In this document: piece after piece, positions 7,949 to 15,832 of the stretch
Numbering within the stretch: the first letter of the stretch is position 1
Layout of the letters: every line of letters begins with the position of its first letter
Source of the DNA: PNMQ01 sp964478775
GTDB lineage: Bacteria; Pseudomonadota; Alphaproteobacteria; Paracaedibacterales; CAIOTO01
DNA length: 33,468 nucleotides
Reading direction: 5' to 3'
Assembly: GCA_964478775.1 (NCBI GenBank)
Contig: CAYZJC010000017.1
Coordinates: 1 to 33,468 of the forward strand
Position numbers and translations under genes: made by a program
The notes under the pieces: generated by a model
Seen by the model: the letters and a program-made list of their open reading frames with translations, nothing else
What the model was told of the DNA's origin: nothing
Database searches by the model: none

Positions 7949-9139
7949 TTAAGAACCTGAAAATAATGACATGATTTTCTCAAAGACTTTAAAGCGCATG
8001 ATATCTGCATAGGTTGTGTACAGCATTAAGCTTGCGACAATTGCAAAGCCACCCATGTAAATACGTTCTTGTAATTTTGCTGATAAGGCTTTGCCCCTGA
8101 TGAGTTCAATGGTAGACATTAAAATACTGCCCCCATCTAACACAGGAATAGGAAGTAAGTTTACAAAGCCTAGGTTAATCGACAAGACAACTAAAAACAT
8201 GATAAATGACCACAACCCATGTTCAACAGATTGGTTTGCCATAGCACCAATACTGCCAATGCCACCTAGCTCACCACTTCCTCTTATAATCATATTTTTA
8301 ATGCCGACAGCTAAGTCAACAGAAACAGTCCAGCAAAATGAAAGTGACTTTGTAATTGCTTCTAAGATTGATACAGAGTTATAAGATGTTGCATGGTCGT
8401 ACAAAGCAATTCCCATTTTTGAATTTTGCTTAACACCGTCTTTTTCTTCATATAAAGGGACAGAAAAGGTGTGGGTTGTTGCTTGCTGTGCATTGTTTTC
8501 ATCTGGTGTTGTAGATGCAGGCATTCTTTCAACTGTAATGTCGACTACTTTTCCTTCATTTTCTTTAAAAATCTTCAAAGCATCTTGTTGTCTTTTAATT
8601 TCTTGTTGGTTGATAGATTTAATGATATCCCCCTTCAACAGACCTGCCTTTTGGGCATTCATTTCTTCTTTGACTTCTGCAACCATCAGCTGTGTTTGCG
8701 GCGTACCTTTAATCAATAGCATAACGATTAAAGCACATATTGCAAAAATATAGTTAGCAGCAGGGCCCGCAATTGAAACGGCAATGCGCTGCAATGGGGT
8801 TTTAGCGGTCAATGTTTGGCTTCGTTGCTCATCTGTCATTTTTTGAAGGCCTTCTTCATCAACGGTGGTGCTACTAACATCCGCATCACCAGCAAATTTA
8901 ACGTAGCCACCAAGGGGAATAAGGCTAACACGCCATCTTGTCCCCAGTTTATCTGTAAAGCCAAATAATTCTTTGCCAAAGCCAATAGAAAACACATCTA
9001 CCTGCACGCCATTCTTGCGGCCAACCCAAAAATGCCCATATTCATGAATAAACACCAAAACAGAAATAGCTACAATGAAAGGCCAAAAACTTTGAAGAAC
9101 AGATACGATATTGTCAATAATAGGCATAGAAAAACTCAC
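7949..9139 (-). CDS. rseP: RseP-type site-2 zinc metalloprotease
   Basis: RseP cuts transmembrane segments of anti-sigma factors and leftover signal peptides in the inner membrane. The zinc motif HEYGH is at 32-36 in the first membrane helix. The second motif is NLLPIPVLDGG, with the ligand D335. A single PDZ domain lies at about 130-210, the common short alphaproteobacterial arrangement. Further membrane helices lie at about 120-142, 310-330 and 365-385. The 396-residue length fits. The first possible start is a GTG at 9139; an ATG at 9127 gives the same protein minus four residues and may be the real start. bamA, lpxD and fabZ, which often follow, are absent; a small exported protein follows instead. 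Confidence 0.93.
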   Translation of the reverse strand: MSFSMPIIDNIVSVLQSFWPFIVAISVLVFIHEYGHFWVGRKNGVQVDVFSIGFGKELFGFTDKLGTRWRVSLIPLGGYVKFAGDADVSSTTVDEEGLQKMTDEQRSQTLTAKTPLQRIAVSIAGPAANYIFAICALIVMLLIKGTPQTQLMVAEVKEEMNAQKAGLLKGDIIKSINQQEIKRQQDALKIFKENEGKVVDITVERMPASTTPDENNAQQATTHTFSVPLYEEKDGVKQNSKMGIALYDHATSYNSVSILEAITKSLSFCWTVSVDLAVGIKNMIIRGSGELGGIGSIGAMANQSVEHGLWSFIMFLVVLSINLGFVNLLPIPVLDGGSILMSTIELIRGKALSAKLQERIYMGGFAIVASLMLYTTYADIMRFKVFEKIMSLFSGS

Positions 9140-9247
9140 GCGGTAAGATAATTGTTTAAAATACTTTAACTTTTATTATAACGGCCTTCTCACTAAAACG
9201 CTAGCACTGACTTACACTAGACAAGGGTGAGGGGGGTGAGAGATGCA

Positions 9248-10252
9248 TTAACCACTTACGTTTGTATCAATAAAAACGTCCATAATTTGCCCTACAACAA
9301 GTGGAGTTGTGGTTTGTGACATATCTTTGGGGGATAATTTATAAACCATTTCAATAACACGTGTATCTACTTTTTCAGCACTGTCACCACTCAGTTGGGT
9401 TTTGGGGGCCGCAAACGGTTCAAAGCGAATAAAGGTTAAAGGAAAACAAATGTTACTGTTGCTTCTAAGGCAAGCCGTTGCTTTAGCACCTTTTGTATAG
9501 CGCCAAGCGTCATTTTCATCAATTTGAATTCTGACATTAAGGGTAGAGGTGTCCCCCATAATCGCAACAGGTGTTTGACCAATTTCTTGCACATATTCAC
9601 CTTTTCTGGCAAATATTTTAAAAATTGTTCCATCGATAGGGGCTTTAATTGAAAGCTTGTCCAACACAACTTGTGAGGCTTTTATTTTTTGCCCCAACAG
9701 GGCAGCCTTTTGCTCTAACGCTTTTAAATCAGCTTGTGCTTTTTCAAAGTCATAGCGGGACTTATTGACTTCTTGTATGCTTTTAAGACCTGCCTTTAAT
9801 TTTGAATCACGGGTATATTGGTCTTTTGCTAAATTTAAAACGGCTTGCTGTGCTGTGATAGCATGGGTAATCGCTTCTTTTTCATGAAGGTCCATTTGGT
9901 GCTGCAGTTGCTGTGATCTATCATCTAGCTTTAACAAGACGGTTCCTTTTGTGACAAGGTCACCTTCTTTAACCAGCACTTCATCAACAATGCCAGCAGA
10001 AAACGTTCCAAGGCGAATATTGCGTGAACTTGATTCAATAAAGCCGATACCAGAAATTGTTTGTTGATACGGTGATGTTGCTGGTAGATGCAATTGATTG
10101 GCTGGTATATCTGCAAGGTTACCTTTAGATAAACTAAAGAAGACAGCCCCAACAAAACCAACGGTTGCGACAAGGGCAAGCGGATTCTTACTTAAATAGG
10201 TTACAACACTTTTAATTTGCTTTAAGTTTTTATCTGTATTGAGTTGTTTCAT
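9248..10252 (-). CDS. HlyD/DevB-type periplasmic adaptor of an ABC exporter
   Basis: The 334-residue protein has one N-terminal membrane helix (about 24-42), then a biotinyl/lipoyl half (80-112, GIVDEVLVKEGDLVTKGTVL), a coiled-coil hairpin (about 113-200), the second half (SIKAPIDGTIFKIFARKGEY, 201-220) and a beta-barrel domain with QIDENDAWRY. This order is that of membrane-fusion proteins linking an inner-membrane transporter to an outer-membrane channel. It is the last gene of the unit, 42 bases after the ATPase. GAGAG lies 7 bases before the ATG. No TolC-like gene is in the window, so the channel must be elsewhere. Substrate is unknown; DevB relatives export glycolipids and MacA relatives export peptides or lipids. 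Confidence 0.88.
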   Translation of the reverse strand: MKQLNTDKNLKQIKSVVTYLSKNPLALVATVGFVGAVFFSLSKGNLADIPANQLHLPATSPYQQTISGIGFIESSSRNIRLGTFSAGIVDEVLVKEGDLVTKGTVLLKLDDRSQQLQHQMDLHEKEAITHAITAQQAVLNLAKDQYTRDSKLKAGLKSIQEVNKSRYDFEKAQADLKALEQKAALLGQKIKASQVVLDKLSIKAPIDGTIFKIFARKGEYVQEIGQTPVAIMGDTSTLNVRIQIDENDAWRYTKGAKATACLRSNSNICFPLTFIRFEPFAAPKTQLSGDSAEKVDTRVIEMVYKLSPKDMSQTTTPLVVGQIMDVFIDTNVSG

Positions 10253-10294
10253 GTGATAGCTCTCTTCATTGTCAGTATTTATTTTCGTTCTGCT

Positions 10295-11029
10295 TTAGTC
10301 TTCTATCATCTCATAGGCAGCGGCATCTGGGTTAATAATACGTCCATCGTCCATATGGGTAATGCGGTCTGCATAATGATAAATGCGCGGGTCATGGGTA
10401 ACAATGACACACGTCGTTCCCACTTCCTTATTCACAAGTTTCATCAGTTCCATAATGGAAGACCCAGTGCTATGGTCTAGTGCGCTCGTGGGTTCGTCAC
10501 AAATTAAGATATCTGGTTTGTGTACAAGCGCCCGTGCAATAGCAACGCGTTGTTGTTCACCGCCCGATAATTGCGTCACTTTAGAGTTTACCCGTTTGAT
10601 AAGGCCTACTTTATCAAGCATCATCGTTGCTTGTTCAATTGCATACTCTGTAGTATGGCCTTGTATCAAAAGGGGAATGCTAATATTTTCAGCTAAGCTA
10701 ATGGTTGGAATTAAGTTAAATGACTGAAAGATAAACCCGACATGCTTAGACCTAAAGGTGATAAGTTCTTCGTCGCTTAAGTCGGGGTAATGGTGATTTA
10801 AGACATGACACTCACCTGATGTTGGCTTTAATATCCCTGCCAGAATAGAAATCAAAGTGGTTTTTCCACAACCAGAGGGGCCAACCAACATTAAAAATTC
10901 ACCTTTGTTCACTCTAAAGGTGACATCGCGCAATGCAGTCACTTCATGAGAGGCCGCCTTGAAAGTTTTAGTTAAATTGTTGCAAGAAATGGCTATGTTT
11001 GAATTGTCGCAAATAATAGAGTGGTTCAT
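10295..11029 (-). CDS. LolD/MacB/DevA-type ABC transporter ATPase
   Basis: The 244-residue protein is a complete nucleotide-binding subunit. Walker A is GPSGCGKTT (50-58), the Q loop is Q102, the signature is LSGGEQQ (154-160), Walker B is ILICDEP (174-180) with the D-loop SALD, and the switch His is 212. The FQSFNLIPTISLAENI segment is typical of the LolD/MacB/FtsE branch that pairs with FtsX-type permeases. It starts 9 bases after the permease stop, with AGGG as ribosome-binding site lying on the permease stop codon, so translation is probably coupled. Together with the permease upstream and HlyD protein downstream it forms a DevBCA/MacAB-like exporter. Confidence 0.93.
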   Translation of the reverse strand: MNHSIICDNSNIAISCNNLTKTFKAASHEVTALRDVTFRVNKGEFLMLVGPSGCGKTTLISILAGILKPTSGECHVLNHHYPDLSDEELITFRSKHVGFIFQSFNLIPTISLAENISIPLLIQGHTTEYAIEQATMMLDKVGLIKRVNSKVTQLSGGEQQRVAIARALVHKPDILICDEPTSALDHSTGSSIMELMKLVNKEVGTTCVIVTHDPRIYHYADRITHMDDGRIINPDAAAYEMIED

Positions 11030-11038
11030 ACATTTTCC

Positions 11039-12193
11039 CTAACTTCTAAAGACAACAGCAGGGTCGACACTTAATACTTTTTTTATGCTAAGCCAAGCAG
11101 AGGCTGCAATGATCACAAAAACACCAAGGCCAGAGTAGCACATTAAGTCAATAGGCATGCGAAAGGCTAAAATGGAATCGTGAAATTTCATACCAAAAAG
11201 GGCTGCAAGTCCAACGCCTATGCCGTATCCAATAAAGCCAACCACAAGGGCTTGTAATAAGACCATACGTGTTAAAGTTGCTTTGCTGATACCCATCGCC
11301 TTTAAAACAGCGTAGTGCTTGATATGATCATACACAAAGTTAAAAAAGGTTTGACCAACCACTGCAATACCAACTAAAAACCCTAAAAGAACGGATATAC
11401 CAAAATTAATAGGAATACCGGTGTTCTTCATCCAATAATTGAGGCTTACCATCCCAAAGTCATGAGCTGTGTAGGCTTTAAGCCCTGTTGATTTTTGAAT
11501 GTTTTGACACAACTTGGTTAAGTTAACCCCCTCTTTAGCTTTTACAAGTATGTAGGTTAAATAGCGTCTGTTATTTAGTGCATAATTAATTGCCCTGGAA
11601 TAGGTGGTATAAACTTGGGGTTGTAATACAAAATTTCTGGTGGCTTTAACATAGCCTACAATGGTGGCGCGCTTGTCATTAATTTCTAATACATCACCTA
11701 TGGCAAGGGGCCGCGATTCGTTTTCGTTAATTTGAATACGAAGGCGCGATTGGGCCGCTTCATAATCTACAAATAAAGCATCAGCACGTCTAAAGTCTTG
11801 TAAAGAACCAGAAAGTATACGCCAAGGTGCACCGACTAAAGTTGCATCATCAATACCTGTCATATCAATTGTTTTGCTTGAACCATCTGGCATACGTGCG
11901 CGCATAAGGTTTTTAAATAAAGGCACAGCCCAAGCAATCCCGTCAATGCCTCTGACACGGCCAAGGTCAGTTTCTTTTAAGGGTTTATGTTCTTCTACGA
12001 ACTGTACACCTTTGTCCATTACCCATATATCTGGTAAAGAAACATCCCTTACAAAACTGTAGGTGCGCGATAATAGCCCCACAAGAATACCAGGTTGCTG
12101 CGTCATAATTAAGGCTGAAAAAGCAATGCCAATCACCATACTAAAGTATTTGCTTTTATCACCTAGTAGCATTTTAAGCGCAATGATATACAT
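11039..12193 (-). CDS. FtsX/DevC-type ABC exporter permease
   Basis: The 384-residue protein has one N-terminal membrane helix (about 17-40), a large periplasmic domain (about 45-262) and three C-terminal helices (about 264-286, 312-334 and 352-370), the four-helix FtsX/MacB core layout. The LKAMGIS segment before the second core helix and DPAVVFRS at the C terminus are family hallmarks. The ATPase is a separate gene, as in DevCA and LolCDE rather than MacB. It begins 17 bases after the dipeptidase stop, with GGAA before its ATG. The periplasmic domain suggests transport driven by a mechanical stroke, with cargo loaded in the periplasm; the cargo is not known. Confidence 0.9.
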   Translation of the reverse strand: MYIIALKMLLGDKSKYFSMVIGIAFSALIMTQQPGILVGLLSRTYSFVRDVSLPDIWVMDKGVQFVEEHKPLKETDLGRVRGIDGIAWAVPLFKNLMRARMPDGSSKTIDMTGIDDATLVGAPWRILSGSLQDFRRADALFVDYEAAQSRLRIQINENESRPLAIGDVLEINDKRATIVGYVKATRNFVLQPQVYTTYSRAINYALNNRRYLTYILVKAKEGVNLTKLCQNIQKSTGLKAYTAHDFGMVSLNYWMKNTGIPINFGISVLLGFLVGIAVVGQTFFNFVYDHIKHYAVLKAMGISKATLTRMVLLQALVVGFIGYGIGVGLAALFGMKFHDSILAFRMPIDLMCYSGLGVFVIIAASAWLSIKKVLSVDPAVVFRS

Positions 12194-12210
12194 ATCTGTT
12201 TTCCATTTAT

Positions 12211-12774
12211 TTAGGCGGCTGTAACCACTTTTGTATTGCCCATTATGCCATAATCGTCTTCAATAAGCGGGTATTCAGTTGGGCAAAATAGCTGATAGTG
12301 CCACCATTCACGTTTATAAAAATCAAAACCGGCTGTGCTCATTATTCCCAGCAGTAAATATCTATTGCCCTGCGCTTCTTTTGAAACGGCTGCGCCATGA
12401 TGTGCATCTGCTTGAAAGCTATCAAAGGGGGTTCCCATATCCAACTCGTTTTCATCTTCATCAACAAGCGTTAAGTCTATGGCAGCTCCGCGCGTGTGGA
12501 CAGAACCTTTGTTAGGGGGCATGATATACATTTCATTAGGGCAGTGCTGCCATAAAATTTCCTGTGCCTTTTGGGGACGAAAGCAATCAAAAAGTTTGAG
12601 TTTTAAATTTTGTTGAGAGGCAAGCTTAATGGCCTCTAATAAACAATCATGGGCTGTTTCATGTAAAAATAATTTTGGGTTTTGATAAATTATTTGGTTA
12701 GTAAAATTATTTGTTGTGCCGTAACGTAAATCAATAATGACATCGTGCGAGGCTTGCGTGATTTCAATAAGCAT
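12211..12774 (-). CDS. VanX/DdpX-type D-Ala-D-Ala dipeptidase
   Basis: The 187-residue enzyme is an M15 zinc D,D-dipeptidase. The motif SxHxxGxAxD is S91-H93-G96-A98-D100 and the second motif is EWWH (E156, H159). H93, D100 and H159 are the expected zinc ligands and E156 the catalytic base, as in VanX H116, D123, H184 and E181. It would hydrolyse free D-alanyl-D-alanine. No signal peptide is seen, so it acts in the cytosol. No vanH, vanA or vanRS accompanies it, so peptidoglycan recycling or use of D-Ala as nutrient is more likely than vancomycin resistance. I chose the ATG at 12774, with AGGA 8 bases before it; a TTG at 12792 is less likely. It leads the operon with the exporter genes. Confidence 0.9.
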   Translation of the reverse strand: MLIEITQASHDVIIDLRYGTTNNFTNQIIYQNPKLFLHETAHDCLLEAIKLASQQNLKLKLFDCFRPQKAQEILWQHCPNEMYIMPPNKGSVHTRGAAIDLTLVDEDENELDMGTPFDSFQADAHHGAAVSKEAQGNRYLLLGIMSTAGFDFYKREWWHYQLFCPTEYPLIEDDYGIMGNTKVVTAA

Positions 12775-12822
12775 AATAAAATTCCTATACAATACGTATG
12801 TTTAACGATTTTATTTAATTCA

Positions 12823-12851
12823 AAAGGGCATTTCTTAACAAAATGCCCTTT
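12823..12851 (-). terminator. secA terminator hairpin
   Basis: An exact 11-bp stem, AAAGGGCATTT (12823-12833) and AAATGCCCTTT (12841-12851), has a 7-base loop. It starts 14 bases after the secA stop. On the minus strand it is followed by a short T run (TTTTGAATT), which fits termination of secA just before the dipeptidase gene. Confidence 0.6.
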
Positions 12852-12865
12852 GGGAGTTGATATAT

Positions 12866-15601
12866 TTACAGTGCACCATGGCAGTGTTTGTATTTTTTTC
12901 CTGAACCACAAGGACAGTCAGCATTTCGAGGTGTGTTAACCCATGTGGTGGGGTCGTACATATCGACGTTATTTTTTTGTTTTTCGCCATCAGTTGCATG
13001 TAAGAGTTGTTCAAGCTTTTCCTTCGTTTCATCGTCCATATTGGTGAGCCATTCTGGTAAGCCTTCACCCATATCAGAAAAGGAAAGATCAGGGTTAATA
13101 AGAGAATCAACAGACATGCCTTCAGGAACATGAATATCAAAGTGCGATAAGGTTGAAACAATTTCAGCTTTCACTTTGTCTAACATGAATGTAAACAAGT
13201 TATAAGCTTCACGTTTGTACTCATTTAAAGGGTTGCCTTGTGCATAGGCGCGAAGGTTAATACCTTGACGCAAATGATCTAATGATAAGAGGTGATCCTT
13301 CCAAGCTTGATCTAAAATTTTAAGCATGAGTGAACGTTCTGCTTGGCGCATCACATCAGCGCCATGTTTGGCTTCTTTACTTTCCATCAGCTCAAGCAAG
13401 CCTTTATGAATTCTTTTCTTCAAACCAAGAATGGTAATGTCTTTTTCTTCAAGCCAGCTTTTAAGGGGGAGGTCTGCTGCAAATAAGCGAATACCTTCCG
13501 CATGAAGCCCCTTAAGATCCCACTGGTCAGGCAGTGAGTTTTCTGGTGCATGCGCATCAATACATTCATGAATGACATCTTCACGCATATCGGCAACCAT
13601 CTGATGCACGGTGTCAGACTGCATAATTTCTCGGCGTTGGTTGTAAATAATTTTGCGTTGATCATTCATCACGTCATCGTAGCGCAGCAAGTGTTTACGA
13701 ATATCAAAGTTTCTAGCTTCAACTTTTTGTTGTGCACGCTCTAGGGCTTTGTTGATCCATTGGTGGGAAATCGCTTCGCCTTCAGCAACCCCGAGTTTTC
13801 TTAGCATCACATCTAGTTTTTGCGAACCAAAAATGCGCATCAAATCGTCTTCGAGGGAAATATAAAAACGTGATGCACCTGGGTCACCTTGACGACCTGA
13901 ACGACCACGCAACTGGTTGTCAATACGACGACTTTCATGACGTTCTGTACCTACAACAAACAGTCCACCTGCTAGTTTCACTTTATCTTGGGCATGTTGA
14001 ACTTCTTTTCGAATTTCTGAAACCATCCTGTCTTTATCGGGGCCTTCTGGCATGTGAGCTAGCTCAGTTTCAACACGCATCTCAACGTTTCCGCCAAGTT
14101 TAATGTCGGTTCCTCTACCTGCCATATTTGTTGCAATGGTAACAGCACCAGATTTTCCAGCTTCTGCCACAATGTAGGCTTCATGTTCGTGAAAGCGGGC
14201 ATTAAGAACTTTATGAGGGACATTTACATTCTTTAAAAAGTTTGAAATGTATTCAGATTTTTCAATACTGGTGGTGCCAACTAATATAGGCTGTCCGCGT
14301 TCATGGCATTCCCTAATTTGTTTTAACACAGCATCATACTTTTCTTTTGCCGTTAGGAATATTTCATCGTCATGGTCTTTACGGGCAATAGGAAGGTTTG
14401 TTGGCACATCAACAGGGTGCAAGTTGTAGATTTCTTCAAACTCAGCAGCTTCAGTCATTGCGGTACCGGTCATGCCGGCCATTTTGGGGTATAACCTAAA
14501 GAAATTTTGGTAAGTAATAGAAGCAAGGGTTTGGTTTTCAAGTTCAACTTTCACACCTTCTTTGGCTTCAATCGCTTGGTGGAGCCCATCTGAATAACGA
14601 CGCCCCTCCATCATACGACCTGTAAATTCATCAATGATGATAACCTTGTTATCTTTAACAATATAGTCAACGTCACGTGTGAACAATTTATGGGCTTTAA
14701 GGGCTGCGTTCACGTGGTGAACAATAGAAATATTTTGAACATCATACAAGGAATTGCCCTTAATAATGCTTTCAGCAATCAACTGTTGTTCAATTTTTTC
14801 GACACCACTGTCGGTGAGTGTCACTGAACGTTGCTTTTCGTCCTTTTCATAGTCTTCTTCTGTAAGTCCAGGAATGAGCTTGTTAATAGAAATATAATGA
14901 GCAGATGAATCCTCAGCAGCACCAGAAATAATAAGAGGTGTTCTCGCTTCATCAATTAAAATACTGTCTGCCTCGTCAACAATTGCGTAAGAGAAAGGAC
15001 GCATCACCATTTCAGAGATGCGAAACTTCATGTTGTCACGTAAATAGTCAAAGCCAAACTCATGGTTGGTTCCGTATGTAATGTCACAGCTATACATATG
15101 TTTACGTTGCGCATCACTTAAGCCATGAACAATACAGCCTGTTGTCAGCCCTAAAAACGAATAGAGTTGTCCCATCCACTCGCTGTCACGTTTTGCCAAG
15201 TAGTCGTTAATCGTAATCAGGTGAACCCCTTTGCCATTGAGTGCGTTTAAGTATATAGGCAGCGTTGCCACGAGTGTCTTACCTTCACCTGTGCGCATTT
15301 CTGTTATTTGTCCGTGGTGTAAAACCATACCACCAATAAGCTGCACATCAAAATGTCGCATACCCAGAACACGCTTTGAAGCTTCGCGTACGGTTGCAAA
15401 AGCTTCTGGCAATAAATGGTCTAAAGTTTCACCGTTAGCATATCTGTTTTTAAATTCTTGTGTTTTGGACTTGAGTTCATCTTCACTAAGGCTTGCAAAC
15501 TGTGGCTCTAGCTTATTGATTTGCTGGGCAATCTTGGCATATTTTTTTACTGTGCGTGTATTTGCTGAGCCAATAAAATTTGTGACAAATTTTGAGAACA
15601 T
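12866..15601 (-). CDS. secA: preprotein translocase ATPase SecA
   Basis: SecA drives unfolded preproteins through SecYEG using ATP. The 911-residue protein has Walker A TGEGKT (104-109), the DEADs-box-like segment VDEADSILIDEARTPLI, the second ATPase fold (TNMAGRGTDIKLGGNVE) and QLRGRSGRQGDPG. The C-terminal zinc motif CPCGSGKKYKHCH is the SecB/ribosome-binding tail and suggests SecB is used. I chose the ATG at 15601, which gives the normal start MFSKFVTNFIG with AAGG 9 bases upstream. An upstream extension is open but matches nothing. The gene is divergent from a parvulin-type foldase, placing export and folding genes side by side. A hairpin follows the stop codon. Confidence 0.97.
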   Translation of the reverse strand: MFSKFVTNFIGSANTRTVKKYAKIAQQINKLEPQFASLSEDELKSKTQEFKNRYANGETLDHLLPEAFATVREASKRVLGMRHFDVQLIGGMVLHHGQITEMRTGEGKTLVATLPIYLNALNGKGVHLITINDYLAKRDSEWMGQLYSFLGLTTGCIVHGLSDAQRKHMYSCDITYGTNHEFGFDYLRDNMKFRISEMVMRPFSYAIVDEADSILIDEARTPLIISGAAEDSSAHYISINKLIPGLTEEDYEKDEKQRSVTLTDSGVEKIEQQLIAESIIKGNSLYDVQNISIVHHVNAALKAHKLFTRDVDYIVKDNKVIIIDEFTGRMMEGRRYSDGLHQAIEAKEGVKVELENQTLASITYQNFFRLYPKMAGMTGTAMTEAAEFEEIYNLHPVDVPTNLPIARKDHDDEIFLTAKEKYDAVLKQIRECHERGQPILVGTTSIEKSEYISNFLKNVNVPHKVLNARFHEHEAYIVAEAGKSGAVTIATNMAGRGTDIKLGGNVEMRVETELAHMPEGPDKDRMVSEIRKEVQHAQDKVKLAGGLFVVGTERHESRRIDNQLRGRSGRQGDPGASRFYISLEDDLMRIFGSQKLDVMLRKLGVAEGEAISHQWINKALERAQQKVEARNFDIRKHLLRYDDVMNDQRKIIYNQRREIMQSDTVHQMVADMREDVIHECIDAHAPENSLPDQWDLKGLHAEGIRLFAADLPLKSWLEEKDITILGLKKRIHKGLLELMESKEAKHGADVMRQAERSLMLKILDQAWKDHLLSLDHLRQGINLRAYAQGNPLNEYKREAYNLFTFMLDKVKAEIVSTLSHFDIHVPEGMSVDSLINPDLSFSDMGEGLPEWLTNMDDETKEKLEQLLHATDGEKQKNNVDMYDPTTWVNTPRNADCPCGSGKKYKHCHGAL

Positions 15602-15777
15602 ATTTAGAAACCTTAATTTAATCCTAATATTTTTTGCGTAAAACCAAAGTGTTGCAAACTGAATAACACAGAAATCAGACACTATAGTAAATTATTGTAT
15701 ATGATTCATAGTAGCGTAAGCTTAAAAAAAATTCTACTCTTTCAATGAAAATCTGCTATCGAAAACGGATTAAGTGT

Positions 15778-15786
15778 TGCTATACT
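15778..15786 (+). promoter_or_regulatory. extended -10 promoter of the foldase gene
   Basis: TGcTATACT is an extended -10 element 47 bases before the ATG at 15833. No good -35 hexamer is visible 16-18 bases upstream, as is common for extended -10 promoters. A near-identical TGcTATCAT precedes the M16 pair at 17793. Confidence 0.45.
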
Positions 15787-15832
15787 ATTGCAGATACCTT
15801 ATACGATTAACCTAACGAAGGATTATAAAAGA

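Noticed and set aside
12211..12774. Vancomycin resistance cassette around the VanX-like gene
   Set aside because: No VanH, VanA/B ligase or VanRS regulators are present. The neighbours are ABC exporter genes.
15602..15682. N-terminal extension of SecA from an upstream ATG
   Set aside because: The extra 27 residues match nothing, and the internal ATG has a ribosome-binding site and gives the standard SecA start.
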